From contig NZ_QUDO01000019.1 of NCBI RefSeq assembly GCF_003477525.1, forward strand, positions 9,800 to 73,799: a stretch of 64,000 nt of DNA. Reading direction: 5' to 3'. How positions within the stretch are numbered: position 1 is the stretch's first letter; each line of letters opens with the position of its first letter. The position numbers and the translations under genes were made by a program. Positions 20,044-29,750 of this stretch are shown piece by piece. The notes under the pieces were generated by a model. The model saw only the letters and a list, made by a program, of their open reading frames with translations, ran no database searches and had not been told where the DNA came from. Origin of the DNA: Ruminococcus sp. AF41-9 (GTDB taxonomy: Bacteria; Bacillota; Clostridia; Lachnospirales; Lachnospiraceae).

Positions 20044-22101
20044 TCAGTTTTCCAGTTCATACATATGCAGCTCATGAAGTGCTCTGGTTGCAGCAATATA
20101 TCTCGCCTGCTCTGCAAGCGGAGTCTGGTCTTTCTCCGGAAATACTGCAAATACCTGATCAAATTCCAGTCCTTTTGCCAGATAAAAAGTCGTAACGGTA
20201 AGTCCCTTTCTGAAGCTTGTGCTGTTACGGTCCAGCCAGGAAAGACGGTTCTTCACATCAAAATCCGTCTTCTCCAGCTCCTCTTTCAGAAGCAGCCATA
20301 CCTGCTCTGCCTCTTTCTCCGTCCGCAGGATCACCGCAGCTGTTTCATATTCCTCTTCTCCCAGTTTCAGCGTATCCTGAATCTCCTTCACAGCCGCTTT
20401 TACATCTGCAAAAACTTTCTCCTCAACCGGAGCCCCGTGACGTTCAAACAGTTCCATATCCTCAATTCCCGCAAGCCGGTTTGCATACGTCGCAATCTCC
20501 ACCGTATTACGGTAACTCTTATTCATAATGATCTTATGGATATCCCGTCCGAAAATCTTCGGAAGGAATGTCAGCACATCCTGCTGTTTATCATCCATTG
20601 TCTGCGCCCTGTCACCCAGGATCGTCATGCGGCAGGAGAAAATTCTCTGAATGATCTCATACTGAAGTCTGGAATAATCCTGCATCTCATCCACTACCAG
20701 ATGCTTGATATTGCTTCGTCCCTGTTGGCTCTGCAAACGATACTTCAGATAAAGGACAGGGTAAACGTCTTCATACTTCAGTTTTCTCTTTTCAAAAGAA
20801 ACCCTCGGCAGCCCCTTATATCCGTTCTCTTTCAGGAACTGGCTGTAAATCACATAGAAATCTCTGGTCACATACAGCTTCATAAATTTCTCACGGATCA
20901 GCTCTTTCTCATCATCTGCCAGATCACGGTCACGCAGAGTTTCCACCTCATCAATGAAATAATCTGCAACCGCATCCATTCTGGAAAGCAGCGGATAATC
21001 CTGGAACTTAAAGTAAAACAGCTCAATAATCTCAGACTCTGTTTTCACAAATCCCTTATATTCCACATCTCTGAAATTCATCAGACGGTCTTCCAGCTCC
21101 ATAATGTAGCGTTCCATAAGATCGATAAATCCCATGGACTGTTTTTCCTCTGCCAGAGAAACCTTTTTCGGGAAACGGATTCTGCGCTCGATCTCATCAT
21201 AGCGGTCCTCACAGTCAGAAACCGTATCCCGCAACTGCTTATAGGCAAAAAGATCAAAGCTCATTTCCTTAATGTTCTCTTCTCCCAGCTCCGGCAGGAT
21301 ATGAGAAATATAATCGGAAAATACCCCGTTCGGTGACAGGATCAGAATATTCGAAGATTTCAGATTCTGTCTGTCATGATAAAGAAGATATGCGATTCGA
21401 TGAAGTGCCACAGAAGTCTTTCCGCTTCCTGCCGCACCCTGGATCACCATGATCCTGTCCTTGGTATTTCGGATGATCGCATTCTGCTCTTTCTGAATCG
21501 TACGGATAATATTCTTAAGCTGAACTTCTCCGTTGCTGCCAAGCTCTGCTTTCAGAATCTCATCGTCAATCTTCACATCGCTTTCAAACTCATAGACCAT
21601 TTTTCCATTGCGGATCTTATACTGCCATTTGGAAGCAACCTCACCGTGGATTTCACCCATCGGTGCTTCATAGGAAGCCGGTCCCTTATCATAGTCATAA
21701 AACAGACCACTCACCGGCGCACGCCAGTCATATACCAGCGGAATATGCCCCGTCTTCTCCGCAAAGTTTCCGATTCCAATATAAAAAATCTCCGGTTCGT
21801 CCTCTCCTTCGTAAATGAAATCCACTCTTCCAAAGAAAGGAGAATCTACCATCCTGCGAAATCTCTGCTTCAGGATCAGTTGTTCTTCATTTGCGGAAAT
21901 CTGACGGAACAATGCCTGCTGGTTATCATAATTTTCATAGCCATACTGGTCCATCTCTGTATAATTTTCCCAGTAATACTCATGCATTCCCTCGACTTCC
22001 TTCTGACCTTCTACCAGAGAAAGACTGATCTCCGTGATGCGTTCTTTTAATTTTTCCAATACATAATTGAGATATTCTCTGCCGTTTTTCTTATCTGTCA
22101 T
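20044..22101 (-). CDS. HelD-type RNA polymerase recycling ATPase (UvrD-like)
   Basis: A 685-residue superfamily-1 ATPase. The long N-terminal helical arm (residues 5-80), the insert with VYDWRAPVSGLFYDY, Walker A GAAGSGKTSVALHRIAYLLY (about 222) and Walker B LVVDEMQDYSRLQY mark it as HelD, which pulls stalled RNA polymerase off DNA in Firmicutes, rather than a DNA-repair helicase. The C-terminal motifs (TTFYLAKGLEFDQV, YIAATRALHEL) complete the core. The start at 22101 was chosen because AAAGGA lies 10 nt upstream; a longer upstream reading has no ribosome site. It appears monocistronic. Homologues can confer rifamycin resistance in other taxa, but nothing here shows that. Confidence 0.85.
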   Translation of the reverse strand: MTDKKNGREYLNYVLEKLKERITEISLSLVEGQKEVEGMHEYYWENYTEMDQYGYENYDNQQALFRQISANEEQLILKQRFRRMVDSPFFGRVDFIYEGEDEPEIFYIGIGNFAEKTGHIPLVYDWRAPVSGLFYDYDKGPASYEAPMGEIHGEVASKWQYKIRNGKMVYEFESDVKIDDEILKAELGSNGEVQLKNIIRTIQKEQNAIIRNTKDRIMVIQGAAGSGKTSVALHRIAYLLYHDRQNLKSSNILILSPNGVFSDYISHILPELGEENIKEMSFDLFAYKQLRDTVSDCEDRYDEIERRIRFPKKVSLAEEKQSMGFIDLMERYIMELEDRLMNFRDVEYKGFVKTESEIIELFYFKFQDYPLLSRMDAVADYFIDEVETLRDRDLADDEKELIREKFMKLYVTRDFYVIYSQFLKENGYKGLPRVSFEKRKLKYEDVYPVLYLKYRLQSQQGRSNIKHLVVDEMQDYSRLQYEIIQRIFSCRMTILGDRAQTMDDKQQDVLTFLPKIFGRDIHKIIMNKSYRNTVEIATYANRLAGIEDMELFERHGAPVEEKVFADVKAAVKEIQDTLKLGEEEYETAAVILRTEKEAEQVWLLLKEELEKTDFDVKNRLSWLDRNSTSFRKGLTVTTFYLAKGLEFDQVFAVFPEKDQTPLAEQARYIAATRALHELHMYELEN

Positions 22102-22311
22102 ATCGTTGGTATCCTTTAATATTTGGCAACCATTCAACGGTTTCCTGAATCTGACCGATTGAATGGTTACTGATATTCTTCAGTTATTGTTATCGTTTTC
22201 CTTAGTTTTTATGATAAATTTCATGATGAAAATTATCACTTTTACATAAGATAGTTTCTTATTATAGCATATTAAATCCTGACAGAAAAGACAGAAAACG
22301 TGAAAAATCCC

Positions 22312-22367
22312 CCGATGAAAAATCCCCCGAACAGTTTTTGATCTATTCCATACTGTCAGGGGGAATT
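22312..22367 (-). terminator. Terminator of the ABC exporter operon or spacer hairpin
   Basis: Arms 22321-22335 and 22352-22367 (AATCCCCC.GAACAGT with ACTGTCAGGGGGAATT) form a long stem, followed on the minus strand by a T-run. It lies between the exporter operon end (22386) and HelD (start 22101), downstream of the exporter genes. Confidence 0.75.
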
Positions 22368-22385
22368 CATTATACCATATGAAAT

Positions 22386-24227
22386 TTATGCACTCGCCTT
22401 ATTCTCAAACTGGCTGTTATACAGATCCGCATAGAATCCCTTCTTCGCAAGCAGTTCCTTATGATTTCCCTGCTCAATGATATCGCCGTCTTTCATAACC
22501 AGGATCAGATCCGCATCCTTGATAGTTGAAAGTCTGTGTGCGATCACGAAACTTGTTCTGCCTTTCATCAGGTTATCCATCGCTTTCTGGATCTGCATCT
22601 CTGTTCTGGTATCGACAGAAGATGTCGCCTCATCCAGGATCAGGATCTTATTGTCCGCAAGGATTGCTCTGGCAATCGTCAGAAGCTGTTTCTGTCCCTG
22701 GGAAATATTGCTGGTTTCTTCATCCAGAACCATGTCATAGCCTCCCGGCTGCTGCATGATAAAGTTGTGTACATGAGCTGCCTTGGCTGCTGCGATCACT
22801 TCTTCATCTGTTGCATCCAGACGTCCGTAACGGATATTTTCCATAATGGTTCCTGAGAATAACCAGGTATCCTGAAGTACCATTCCGAACATCTCACGGA
22901 GATTGCTTCTGTTGAAGTCTTTAATATCGTAGCCGTCTACTTTAATCGTACCACCATTAAGGTCGTAGAATCTCATCAGCAGTTTTACCATCGTCGTCTT
23001 TCCTGCACCGGTCGGTCCTACAATAGCGATCTTCTGGCCATCTTTGACATCAGCGGAGAAATCATTGATGATGATCTTATCCGGATTATAGCCGAATTTT
23101 ACATGCTCAAACTGTACATCACCGGTAAGCTTCTCAATGTCCGCCGGACTTGTTTCATTCTGGCTCTCTTCCGGCTCCTCCAGGAACTCAAATACACGCT
23201 CGGATGCTGCCGCAGAGGACTGTAACAGGTTGGTAACCTGTGCGATCTGCTGGATCGGCTGTGTAAAGTTACGGATGTACTGGAAGAATGACTGGATATC
23301 ACCGACTTCAATGCTGTTCTTGATTACAAAAACGCCACCGAGAAGTGCAACCATTACATATCCGAGGTTACCGACAAACTGCATGATCGGCATCATCATT
23401 CCTGAGAAGAACTGAGACTTCCATGCAGATTCATAAAGTTTCTGGTTGTCTTTCTCAAATTCCTCTACCACATCGTTCTCTTTGTTGAAAACTCTTACTA
23501 CATTGTGACCGCCAAAGTTCTCTTCAATCTGACCATTTACCTTACCCAGATAATTCTGCTGTGCCTGGAAATATTTCTGGGAATGCTTCATAACAGTCTG
23601 GATGATCAGCATGGAAACCGGCAGGATCAGAAGTGCTGCCAGAGTCATCCATACATTGATGGAAAGCATCATGACAAACACACCAATCAATGTAGTCACG
23701 GATGTAATAAGCTGCGTTAAACTCTGGTTCAGACTCATCTGCAGAGTATCCACATCATTGGTGATACGGGAAAGGATCTCACCGTTTGTTCTGCTCTCAT
23801 AATAATTCAGAGGCAGCTTGTTGATCTTCTTTGAGATATCCTTTCTCAGGTTATAAGTGACGTCATTGGAAATCCCTGTCATTACAAATCCCTGGATAAA
23901 GGAAAAGCATGCGCTTACCACATATAATCCAAGTGTCCCCAGAAGGATCATTCCTATTTTTTCAAAATCAATTCCGCCTGTACCGTTTACTTTGGCGATC
24001 AGACCGTTAAACAATTCTGTTGTTGCTTTACCGAGGATCTTCGGTCCAACAATATTAAATACCGTTCCGGCTATTGCAAAAATGAACATCAGGATAAACC
24101 GGAATTTATATCGTTCCATGTAACGGAAAAGCTTAGCCATGGAACCTTTGAAGTCTTTTGCTTTCTCACCGGGCATCATACCACGGCGTGGTCCTCCCAT
24201 GGGACCTCTTCTTCTCTGTTCGCTCAT
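22386..24227 (-). CDS. ABC transporter ATP-binding/permease protein (exporter subunit B)
   Basis: A 613-residue half-exporter: six membrane segments in residues 35-330 and a nucleotide-binding domain after 365. Walker A is GPTGAGKTT (about 399), the signature is NISQGQKQLL, Walker B ILILDEATSSVD, and the H-loop is VIAHRLSTI. The N terminus is basic (MSEQRRRGPMGGPRRGMM). It overlaps the upstream ABC gene by 4 nt, and together they follow a MarR gene, so this is the second half of a heterodimeric multidrug exporter of the BmrCD/LmrCD type. The substrate is inferred only from the class. Confidence 0.9.
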   Translation of the reverse strand: MSEQRRRGPMGGPRRGMMPGEKAKDFKGSMAKLFRYMERYKFRFILMFIFAIAGTVFNIVGPKILGKATTELFNGLIAKVNGTGGIDFEKIGMILLGTLGLYVVSACFSFIQGFVMTGISNDVTYNLRKDISKKINKLPLNYYESRTNGEILSRITNDVDTLQMSLNQSLTQLITSVTTLIGVFVMMLSINVWMTLAALLILPVSMLIIQTVMKHSQKYFQAQQNYLGKVNGQIEENFGGHNVVRVFNKENDVVEEFEKDNQKLYESAWKSQFFSGMMMPIMQFVGNLGYVMVALLGGVFVIKNSIEVGDIQSFFQYIRNFTQPIQQIAQVTNLLQSSAAASERVFEFLEEPEESQNETSPADIEKLTGDVQFEHVKFGYNPDKIIINDFSADVKDGQKIAIVGPTGAGKTTMVKLLMRFYDLNGGTIKVDGYDIKDFNRSNLREMFGMVLQDTWLFSGTIMENIRYGRLDATDEEVIAAAKAAHVHNFIMQQPGGYDMVLDEETSNISQGQKQLLTIARAILADNKILILDEATSSVDTRTEMQIQKAMDNLMKGRTSFVIAHRLSTIKDADLILVMKDGDIIEQGNHKELLAKKGFYADLYNSQFENKASA

Positions 24228-26386
24228 GCCAGTTCCTCCTCTGATAACTGAGATCTTGCAATCTGCTGATATACTTCACAATCTGCCATCAGTTCCTTAT
24301 GAGTTCCAATGCCTGCCATACGTCCGTCATCCAGAACAATGATCTGATCTGCATTCAGGATCGTGCTGATACGCTGTGCAACGATGATCGTTGTCGCATC
24401 TTTGGTGTGCTCTTTCAGGGCTTTTCTAAGCTGGCTGTCAGTCTTAAAGTCAAGGGCTGAGAAGCTGTCATCAAAGATAACGATCTCCGGATCTTTTGCA
24501 ATGGCTCTGGCAATGGACAGACGCTGTTTCTGACCACCGGAAACATTGGTACCTCCCTGTGATACAGGAGACTCATATTTCTCAGGTTTTGTATCAATAA
24601 ACTCTGTAGCCTGCGCTACTTCTGCTGCCTCTTTTACCTGAGACTCAGAGATTTCCGGCTTACCATAACGAATGTTGGAATCGATCGTACCTGAGAAAAG
24701 AACCCCTTTCTGTGGCACATATCCCAGCTTATCGCGAAGCTCTTTCTGTGTCATGTCACGGACATCCACGCCGTCAACTTTTACAGAACCCTTTGTCACA
24801 TCATAGTATCTCGGGATCAGATTGACCAGCGTACTCTTACCGCTTCCTGTGCTTCCGATCACTGCGATCGTCTGGCCTTTCTTTGCCTTAAAGGAAATAT
24901 CAGTCAGTACATTCTCTCCGGCTTCCGGATATGCAAAACTTACATGATCAAATTCAATCTCACCTTTTACACTTTCAGACGGATGTACCGGTGATTCCGG
25001 ATCCTGAATAGATACTTCTGTCTTCAGAACCTCATCAATACGAAGTGCTGCCACATTTGCTCTCGGAAGCATAATGGACATTGCTGTGATCATCAGGAAT
25101 GACATGATGATCTGCATTGCATACTGGATAAATGCCATAACATTACCAACCTGCATGGTTCCGTTATCTACTGCATGAGAACCACTATAAATGATCAGTA
25201 CGGATACACCGTTCATGATCAGCATCATCGTCGGCATCATGAAAGTCATACATCTGTTTACAAACAGGTTTGTTTTTGTCAGATCCATGTTTGCTTTCTC
25301 AAAGCGTTCTTCCTCATGTTTCTCACGGCTGAATGCACGTATGACCGGGATACCTGTCAGGATCTCACGGGATACCAGATTCAGTCGGTCGATGAGTGTC
25401 TGCAGTTTTGTAAATTTCGGCATTGCCACCTGGAACAGAACAAAAATTACAACCAGGATCAGTGCAACTGCCACACCAAGGATCCATGTCATGGAAGAAT
25501 CCGTCTTTAATACTTTGATCACACCACCAATTCCAAGGATCGGAGCATACAGAACGATACGGAACATCATTGCCATAACCTGCTGTACCTGCTGCACGTC
25601 ATTGGTGCTTCGTGTGATCAGGGATGCTGTAGAGAATTTGTGATACTCTCTGCTTGAGAAACTCATAACCTTGCGGTAAATACTGTTTCTCAGATCATGG
25701 CCAAGGCGGCCTGCCACTCTGGCAGAAATAAAGGTAACACTGATTGCAGCAAGCATGATCACAAGTGCCATGGCAAGCATTCTCAGACCCGACATCAGGA
25801 TATAATGCATCTGAATGGAATCCACATCCATTCCAAGCGCTTCATACTCAGAAGCAACAAAGGCAACACCTGCCTGTGTCACGATGGACTCCGGCATATC
25901 TTTCAGTTTCTCATCCACCTGACTCATGATCTGCTGTACTGCTTCTTCCGGCATCTGGGCCAGTGCTGTCAGCGGATCTGTTCCCTCTGGAAGTCCCATC
26001 TGCGCAACCATTGCCTGCCCCTGCTCACTGTCACCGGAAAAGGCAGCTACCATCATCATTGCTTTTGAGAAATCGTCATTTAAATTCTCTCTGGGCTCTT
26101 TGGAAATATCGTCGTTTAATACCCAGGTATCATCTTCCAGGGTATAATTCTCCGAAACTTCCGCTTTCTGATCGTCATCCATAAAAATCCGGAGACTCTG
26201 CATGGTCGAATCCCGAAGCTTATCCGGAACACTGTCCTCGATACCTTTCTGCTGGATTCCTACATTGATAATCTTTGAGGTATAATCCGGCAGGGAAAGA
26301 TCGCAGTACGCCTGTAAAAACAGAAGCGCTATGATCAGGACAATGTAGCCCGCTGATTTCTTCAGATACTTCATCAGTTTAATCAT
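24224..26386 (-). CDS. ABC transporter ATP-binding/permease protein (exporter subunit A)
   Basis: A 720-residue half-exporter. It is longer than its partner because a roughly 150-residue loop (about residues 35-190, acidic and Met/Gln rich) is inserted between the first two membrane segments; this outer domain is typical of one subunit of BmrC-like heterodimers. The nucleotide-binding domain shows GSTGSGKST (about 517), NVSGGQKQRLSIARA and IVIFDDSFSALDF. The D after Walker B in place of E (IFDDSFS) is the usual degenerate catalytic site of one subunit in heterodimeric exporters. It follows marR directly, likely in the same transcript. Confidence 0.9.
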   Translation of the reverse strand: MIKLMKYLKKSAGYIVLIIALLFLQAYCDLSLPDYTSKIINVGIQQKGIEDSVPDKLRDSTMQSLRIFMDDDQKAEVSENYTLEDDTWVLNDDISKEPRENLNDDFSKAMMMVAAFSGDSEQGQAMVAQMGLPEGTDPLTALAQMPEEAVQQIMSQVDEKLKDMPESIVTQAGVAFVASEYEALGMDVDSIQMHYILMSGLRMLAMALVIMLAAISVTFISARVAGRLGHDLRNSIYRKVMSFSSREYHKFSTASLITRSTNDVQQVQQVMAMMFRIVLYAPILGIGGVIKVLKTDSSMTWILGVAVALILVVIFVLFQVAMPKFTKLQTLIDRLNLVSREILTGIPVIRAFSREKHEEERFEKANMDLTKTNLFVNRCMTFMMPTMMLIMNGVSVLIIYSGSHAVDNGTMQVGNVMAFIQYAMQIIMSFLMITAMSIMLPRANVAALRIDEVLKTEVSIQDPESPVHPSESVKGEIEFDHVSFAYPEAGENVLTDISFKAKKGQTIAVIGSTGSGKSTLVNLIPRYYDVTKGSVKVDGVDVRDMTQKELRDKLGYVPQKGVLFSGTIDSNIRYGKPEISESQVKEAAEVAQATEFIDTKPEKYESPVSQGGTNVSGGQKQRLSIARAIAKDPEIVIFDDSFSALDFKTDSQLRKALKEHTKDATTIIVAQRISTILNADQIIVLDDGRMAGIGTHKELMADCEVYQQIARSQLSEEELA

Positions 26387-26465
26387 TGCTTGATTCCCTC
26401 TTTTCTTAGTTTTATTGTTGCATATTTCTATTACTCTTTACCCTTCTAAGGAACTACTGTATGTT

Positions 26466-26936
26466 TCAGATTTCCTTTCCGGCTGGTATCTGCCCTATAT
26501 TATCCAGAATCTGTTCAAAGAATCTGCGCATCAGGCACAATTCCGCATCGCTGAAATTACTGAACATAACTTTCTCCACATCCCGGCTCTGCTGCTTGAT
26601 CTCTTCTACTATCCTCTGTCCGTTTTCTGTGAGATATACACGCATGACTCTCTGATCTTTCTCATCACGTTTCCTGCATACGATATCCGCTTTCTCCAGA
26701 CGCTGAATACTCACATTTACAGTAGGAGGTGTCACTCCCATATGCTCTGCAATTTCTTTCTGACTGCATCCACTGTTCTTGTATACCATCATAAGGATTG
26801 GCATCTGTCCCTGCTGAATTCCCACTTCACGGATACGGTGCATACATCTCATACCATACTGTCGGTTGATCTCCATAAAAAGACCGGGCATGCTCTTTTC
26901 TTTCCATTCTTCTCTTTCATCCTCTGCACACCACAT
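26466..26936 (-). CDS. MarR family transcriptional regulator
   Basis: A 156-residue winged-helix repressor. Seen: MPILMMVYKNSGCSQKEIAEHMGVTPPTVNVSIQRLEKADIV (helix-turn-helix, partly quoted as CSQKEIAEHMGVTPPTVNV) and the wing KDQRVMRVYLTENGQRIV. It is the first gene of the marR-ABC-ABC operon, a layout in which MarR usually represses the exporter and is released by the exported drug. A ribosome site AAAGGAG precedes the ATG at 8 nt. A TTAG-N5-CTAA inverted repeat lies about 60 bp upstream. Confidence 0.9.
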   Translation of the reverse strand: MWCAEDEREEWKEKSMPGLFMEINRQYGMRCMHRIREVGIQQGQMPILMMVYKNSGCSQKEIAEHMGVTPPTVNVSIQRLEKADIVCRKRDEKDQRVMRVYLTENGQRIVEEIKQQSRDVEKVMFSNFSDAELCLMRRFFEQILDNIGQIPAGKEI

Positions 26937-26996
26937 TGTTTCAACTCCTTTCTGACCAGGAATTTTTCTTTTGTTCTGATATCTTTTATTTTAATT

Positions 26997-27009
26997 AGTC
27001 TGGCTAACT
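26997..27009. promoter_or_regulatory. Candidate MarR operator
   Basis: TTAG at 26997-27000 and CTAA at 27006-27009 are separated by 5 nt, the symmetry favoured by MarR/SlyA proteins. It lies upstream of the marR start at 26936, next to an AT-rich block suited to a -10. A looser second TTAG...CTAA pair occurs around 27110-27127. Confidence 0.4.
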
Positions 27010-27157
27010 ATATATAATATACATTTATACAAAAAATGCAAGTGATTTTTGTGCAGTTTATAATTATTTTAGATTTGTTTTTGATAAGTTTTATTCTTAA
27101 TCCTGTATTTTAGTTTGTCCGGCTAATTTTTATTGAGATCACAACTCCTGTAAAAAC

Positions 27158-27211
27158 AAAAGAAAAAGAAGTTCAGCACCTTTATTCAGAGTACTGAACC
27201 TCTTTTCTTTT
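27158..27211. terminator. Bidirectional terminator after the cytidylate-kinase-like gene
   Basis: A-rich left flank, GTTCAG ... CTGAAC stem (27171-27176 with 27194-27199) extended by the pairing of AAAAGAAAAAGA with TCTTTTCTTTT, ending in T-rich sequence on both strands. Confidence 0.65.
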
Positions 27212-27281
27212 GACTTTTGCTTCAAGGCAATCACATAATTCTCCACCTTGCCGCTTCCTTGGATTAACTTTTTAATTAATT

Positions 27282-28280
27282 TTAATGCAGCTTCTGATCC
27301 AGCATTCGTCGGATCAGTTCGATTGTATCTTTCAGACCATAGTTTGCACTGTTGATACAAAGGTCATAGTTCTCCGGTCTTCCCCATTTCTCACCGGTAT
27401 AGAACTCATAATATTTCTTATGCTGCCTGTCCATCTGTTTCAGGAAACGTACCGCCTGTTTCAGATCCATGTTTCGGATATCCATAACATGCTGCACACG
27501 TACCTGGAACGGAGCACTGATAAACAGACTGATGTGCGGAATATGATTATTCTTCAGGATCGCATCTGCGCATCGTCCCATAATCACGCAGTCCTCACTC
27601 TTTGCAAGTTCACAGATCAGATCACTCATGTTAAAGAAAACCGCATCCTGCTTCGGAAGTCCGTGATAACGGTTGAATTCTTTAAACCAGGTTTTCAGAT
27701 CTGTATGATGTTTCTTATATTTATCAAATCTCTCAAAGTTACCGGTATCGATAACTTCATTCTTGTCTGCCTGCAGACGTTTCATAACCTGATCAAAAAT
27801 TTCAGCATCGTAATAGTTGATCTGTAACTGGTCAGCCAGTTCAAATCCGATATCATTACCACCGCTTCCCTGCGTACGGCTGATGCAGATGATCAGATGA
27901 TCGTTCTCCGAAATCTCTTTTCTGTGTCTGGCGAGCAGATTATTAAGCTGGATACGTTCTTTATCCACAATATCTGTCTTTCCAAATGTATCCGGAAGAA
28001 GCTCAATTTCTTTCAAAATGCTGTCATACTCGATCATCAGGCGTCTTCTTTCATCTTTATCCCTGATTGTACGGGCCATGTTACTGATCAACGCCATCTC
28101 ACTCCTAAGCAGATGTCCGTCCGGCCTGGTGTACATCAACGCTGCCAGATGACGGATGGTTGTTTCTTTCTGTCCTGTAAATGTACGTCCCAGAGAGGAA
28201 CCGACACATTTATAAACTTCTTCATCCAGGTTATAAATGCGTGTTGCAAGTTCTTTACATTTTTCCTGATTGTCCTGCAT
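27282..28280 (-). CDS. Cytidylate kinase-like family protein with N-terminal helical domain
   Basis: A 332-residue protein. Residues 1-125 are a helical domain (LATRIYNLDEEVYKCVGSSLGRTF ... RRRLMIEYDSILKEIELL; partial quotes), and residues 128-325 match the cytidylate-kinase-like family 2: ICISRTQGSGGNDIGFELA (P-loop-like), INYYDAEIFDQV, CVIMGRCADAIL, HISLFISAPFQVRV and YYEFYTGEKWGRPENYDLCIN. True cytidylate kinase (Cmk) is a separate gene in these organisms, so this family probably phosphorylates or senses a nucleotide in another role. It follows an NhaD-like antiporter gene by 15 bp and is likely cotranscribed. A strong ribosome site (AAGGAGGGAGG) precedes the ATG. Confidence 0.8.
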   Translation of the reverse strand: MQDNQEKCKELATRIYNLDEEVYKCVGSSLGRTFTGQKETTIRHLAALMYTRPDGHLLRSEMALISNMARTIRDKDERRRLMIEYDSILKEIELLPDTFGKTDIVDKERIQLNNLLARHRKEISENDHLIICISRTQGSGGNDIGFELADQLQINYYDAEIFDQVMKRLQADKNEVIDTGNFERFDKYKKHHTDLKTWFKEFNRYHGLPKQDAVFFNMSDLICELAKSEDCVIMGRCADAILKNNHIPHISLFISAPFQVRVQHVMDIRNMDLKQAVRFLKQMDRQHKKYYEFYTGEKWGRPENYDLCINSANYGLKDTIELIRRMLDQKLH

Positions 28281-28295
28281 AATGATCCTCCCTCC

Positions 28296-29735
28296 TTATA
28301 AAAAGAATACAAACATATCGATAATAAACACCGGAACCAGAAATGCAATGGACCAGAGCATATATCCGAAGAATGACGGCATCTTGACACCGTTCTCATC
28401 AGAGATTGCCTTTACCATAAAGTTCGGGGCATTTCCGATATAAGTGTTGGCACCCATGAATACTGCACCGCAGGAAATTGCGGACAATACCTTGGTCGGT
28501 ACCGTTCCCAGTGTGGTTGTGATTCCATTGGTAAATGCCAGTGTTCCTGCTGTTGTAAGGAATACCAGATAAGTCGGTGTGTTATCCAGAAAACTGGAAA
28601 GCGCACCGGTTGCCCAGAACATCTCTGCCGGTTCAGTAACTCCCAGATTCGGTCCTACAGCTTTCAGAAGCATCAATGCGGGCTGCATAGTGATAAAAAT
28701 ACCGATGAATAAAACCGCAACCTCCTGGATCGCACCCCAGGTAAAATGGTTTCTGATACGAATCTGCTTATCTGTTGTCTTAAAGGAAAGAAATGCAGCA
28801 AGCAATATGATTACAATTTCAATCAGTGCCGGGAATGTCAGGGTTACTTCTCCAAAAAGATGAATGCCTTTTACATTGCCTGCAGCATCCTGAAATGCGG
28901 ACATTCCCGGAAGTACACCACTTAAGATTACCGCACCAACAATCATCACAAGGAAGATAATATTATGCAGTCCCTCAAGACGGAACTGAGTACCCGGTTT
29001 ACGGATATCTGGTTTACGGCCGTTTGCAATGTCTCGTCTGTAAGAGCGTTTATCGATCTGATAGAATACAAACAGCAGAATGATCATATTAAAGATCAGT
29101 ACAGGGAACAGATGCAGACTCCAGAAGAACGGAACGCCTCGCATAAATCCCATTAACAGCGGCGGATCTCCGATTGGTGTAAGACATCCACCCATATTGG
29201 AAACCATGAAGATAAAGAAGATCATGATATGTCCTTTTCTCTTTCTCCATGAATTCATTTTAATTACCGGACGTACCATCAGCATACTGGCGCCCGTAGT
29301 GCCGATGCAGCTTGCCAGAAGAGTTCCCAGTGCAAGCAGACCTACATTAACACGGGGAGAACCTGCGAAATCACCCTCCATGGTAATATTACCTGATACG
29401 CAGAACAGACCGAATAACAGAATGATAAATGTCAGATAATCATTCACGATACAGTCCAGAACTGTCTCTGCCATCTTTCCTGCGCCATAAACAAAAGCAA
29501 AGGGAACGGCCATCAAAATGATCCACATGGCAACTACCAGTGGCTGATGAGACTCCCACCACTCCGCTTTTACCAGAGGCATCACTGCAATACATAACAA
29601 AAGCCCTGCAAAGGGAATGCAAAGCCATACAGGTACTGTAGATGGTGCTTTACTGCCCTCTGCCGCAAATACACTCAATGGACAAGCCAGAAGAACTGCA
29701 AAAAAAGCACCCAGTACGGTCACCAACTTTTTCAA
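28296..29735 (-). CDS. NhaD/ArsB-type sodium:proton antiporter family protein
   Basis: A polytopic membrane protein of about 479 residues with some twelve hydrophobic segments. Motifs include FIFMVSNMGGCLTPIGDPPL, GTLLASCIGTTGASMLMVRP and GALSSFLDNTPTYLVFL, the paired discontinuous helix signatures (T-P-I-G-D-P-P and S-x-x-x-D-N-x-P) of the ion transporter superfamily; NhaD members exchange Na+ for H+. The start was set at the TTG 29735, because GGAGGTGG lies just before it and the product then begins with a clean signal-like helix (KKLVTVLGAFFAVLLACPLSVF); the upstream ATG at 29750 overlaps the ribosome site. Transported ion is inferred. Confidence 0.85.
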   Translation of the reverse strand: MKKLVTVLGAFFAVLLACPLSVFAAEGSKAPSTVPVWLCIPFAGLLLCIAVMPLVKAEWWESHQPLVVAMWIILMAVPFAFVYGAGKMAETVLDCIVNDYLTFIILLFGLFCVSGNITMEGDFAGSPRVNVGLLALGTLLASCIGTTGASMLMVRPVIKMNSWRKRKGHIMIFFIFMVSNMGGCLTPIGDPPLLMGFMRGVPFFWSLHLFPVLIFNMIILLFVFYQIDKRSYRRDIANGRKPDIRKPGTQFRLEGLHNIIFLVMIVGAVILSGVLPGMSAFQDAAGNVKGIHLFGEVTLTFPALIEIVIILLAAFLSFKTTDKQIRIRNHFTWGAIQEVAVLFIGIFITMQPALMLLKAVGPNLGVTEPAEMFWATGALSSFLDNTPTYLVFLTTAGTLAFTNGITTTLGTVPTKVLSAISCGAVFMGANTYIGNAPNFMVKAISDENGVKMPSFFGYMLWSIAFLVPVFIIDMFVFFL

Positions 29736-29750
29736 AACTGCCACCTCCAT

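Noticed and set aside
20065-21336. 423-codon open reading opposite the HelD gene
   Set aside because: Same reasons: antisense, unusual composition (high Leu, His, Ile), no start signal.
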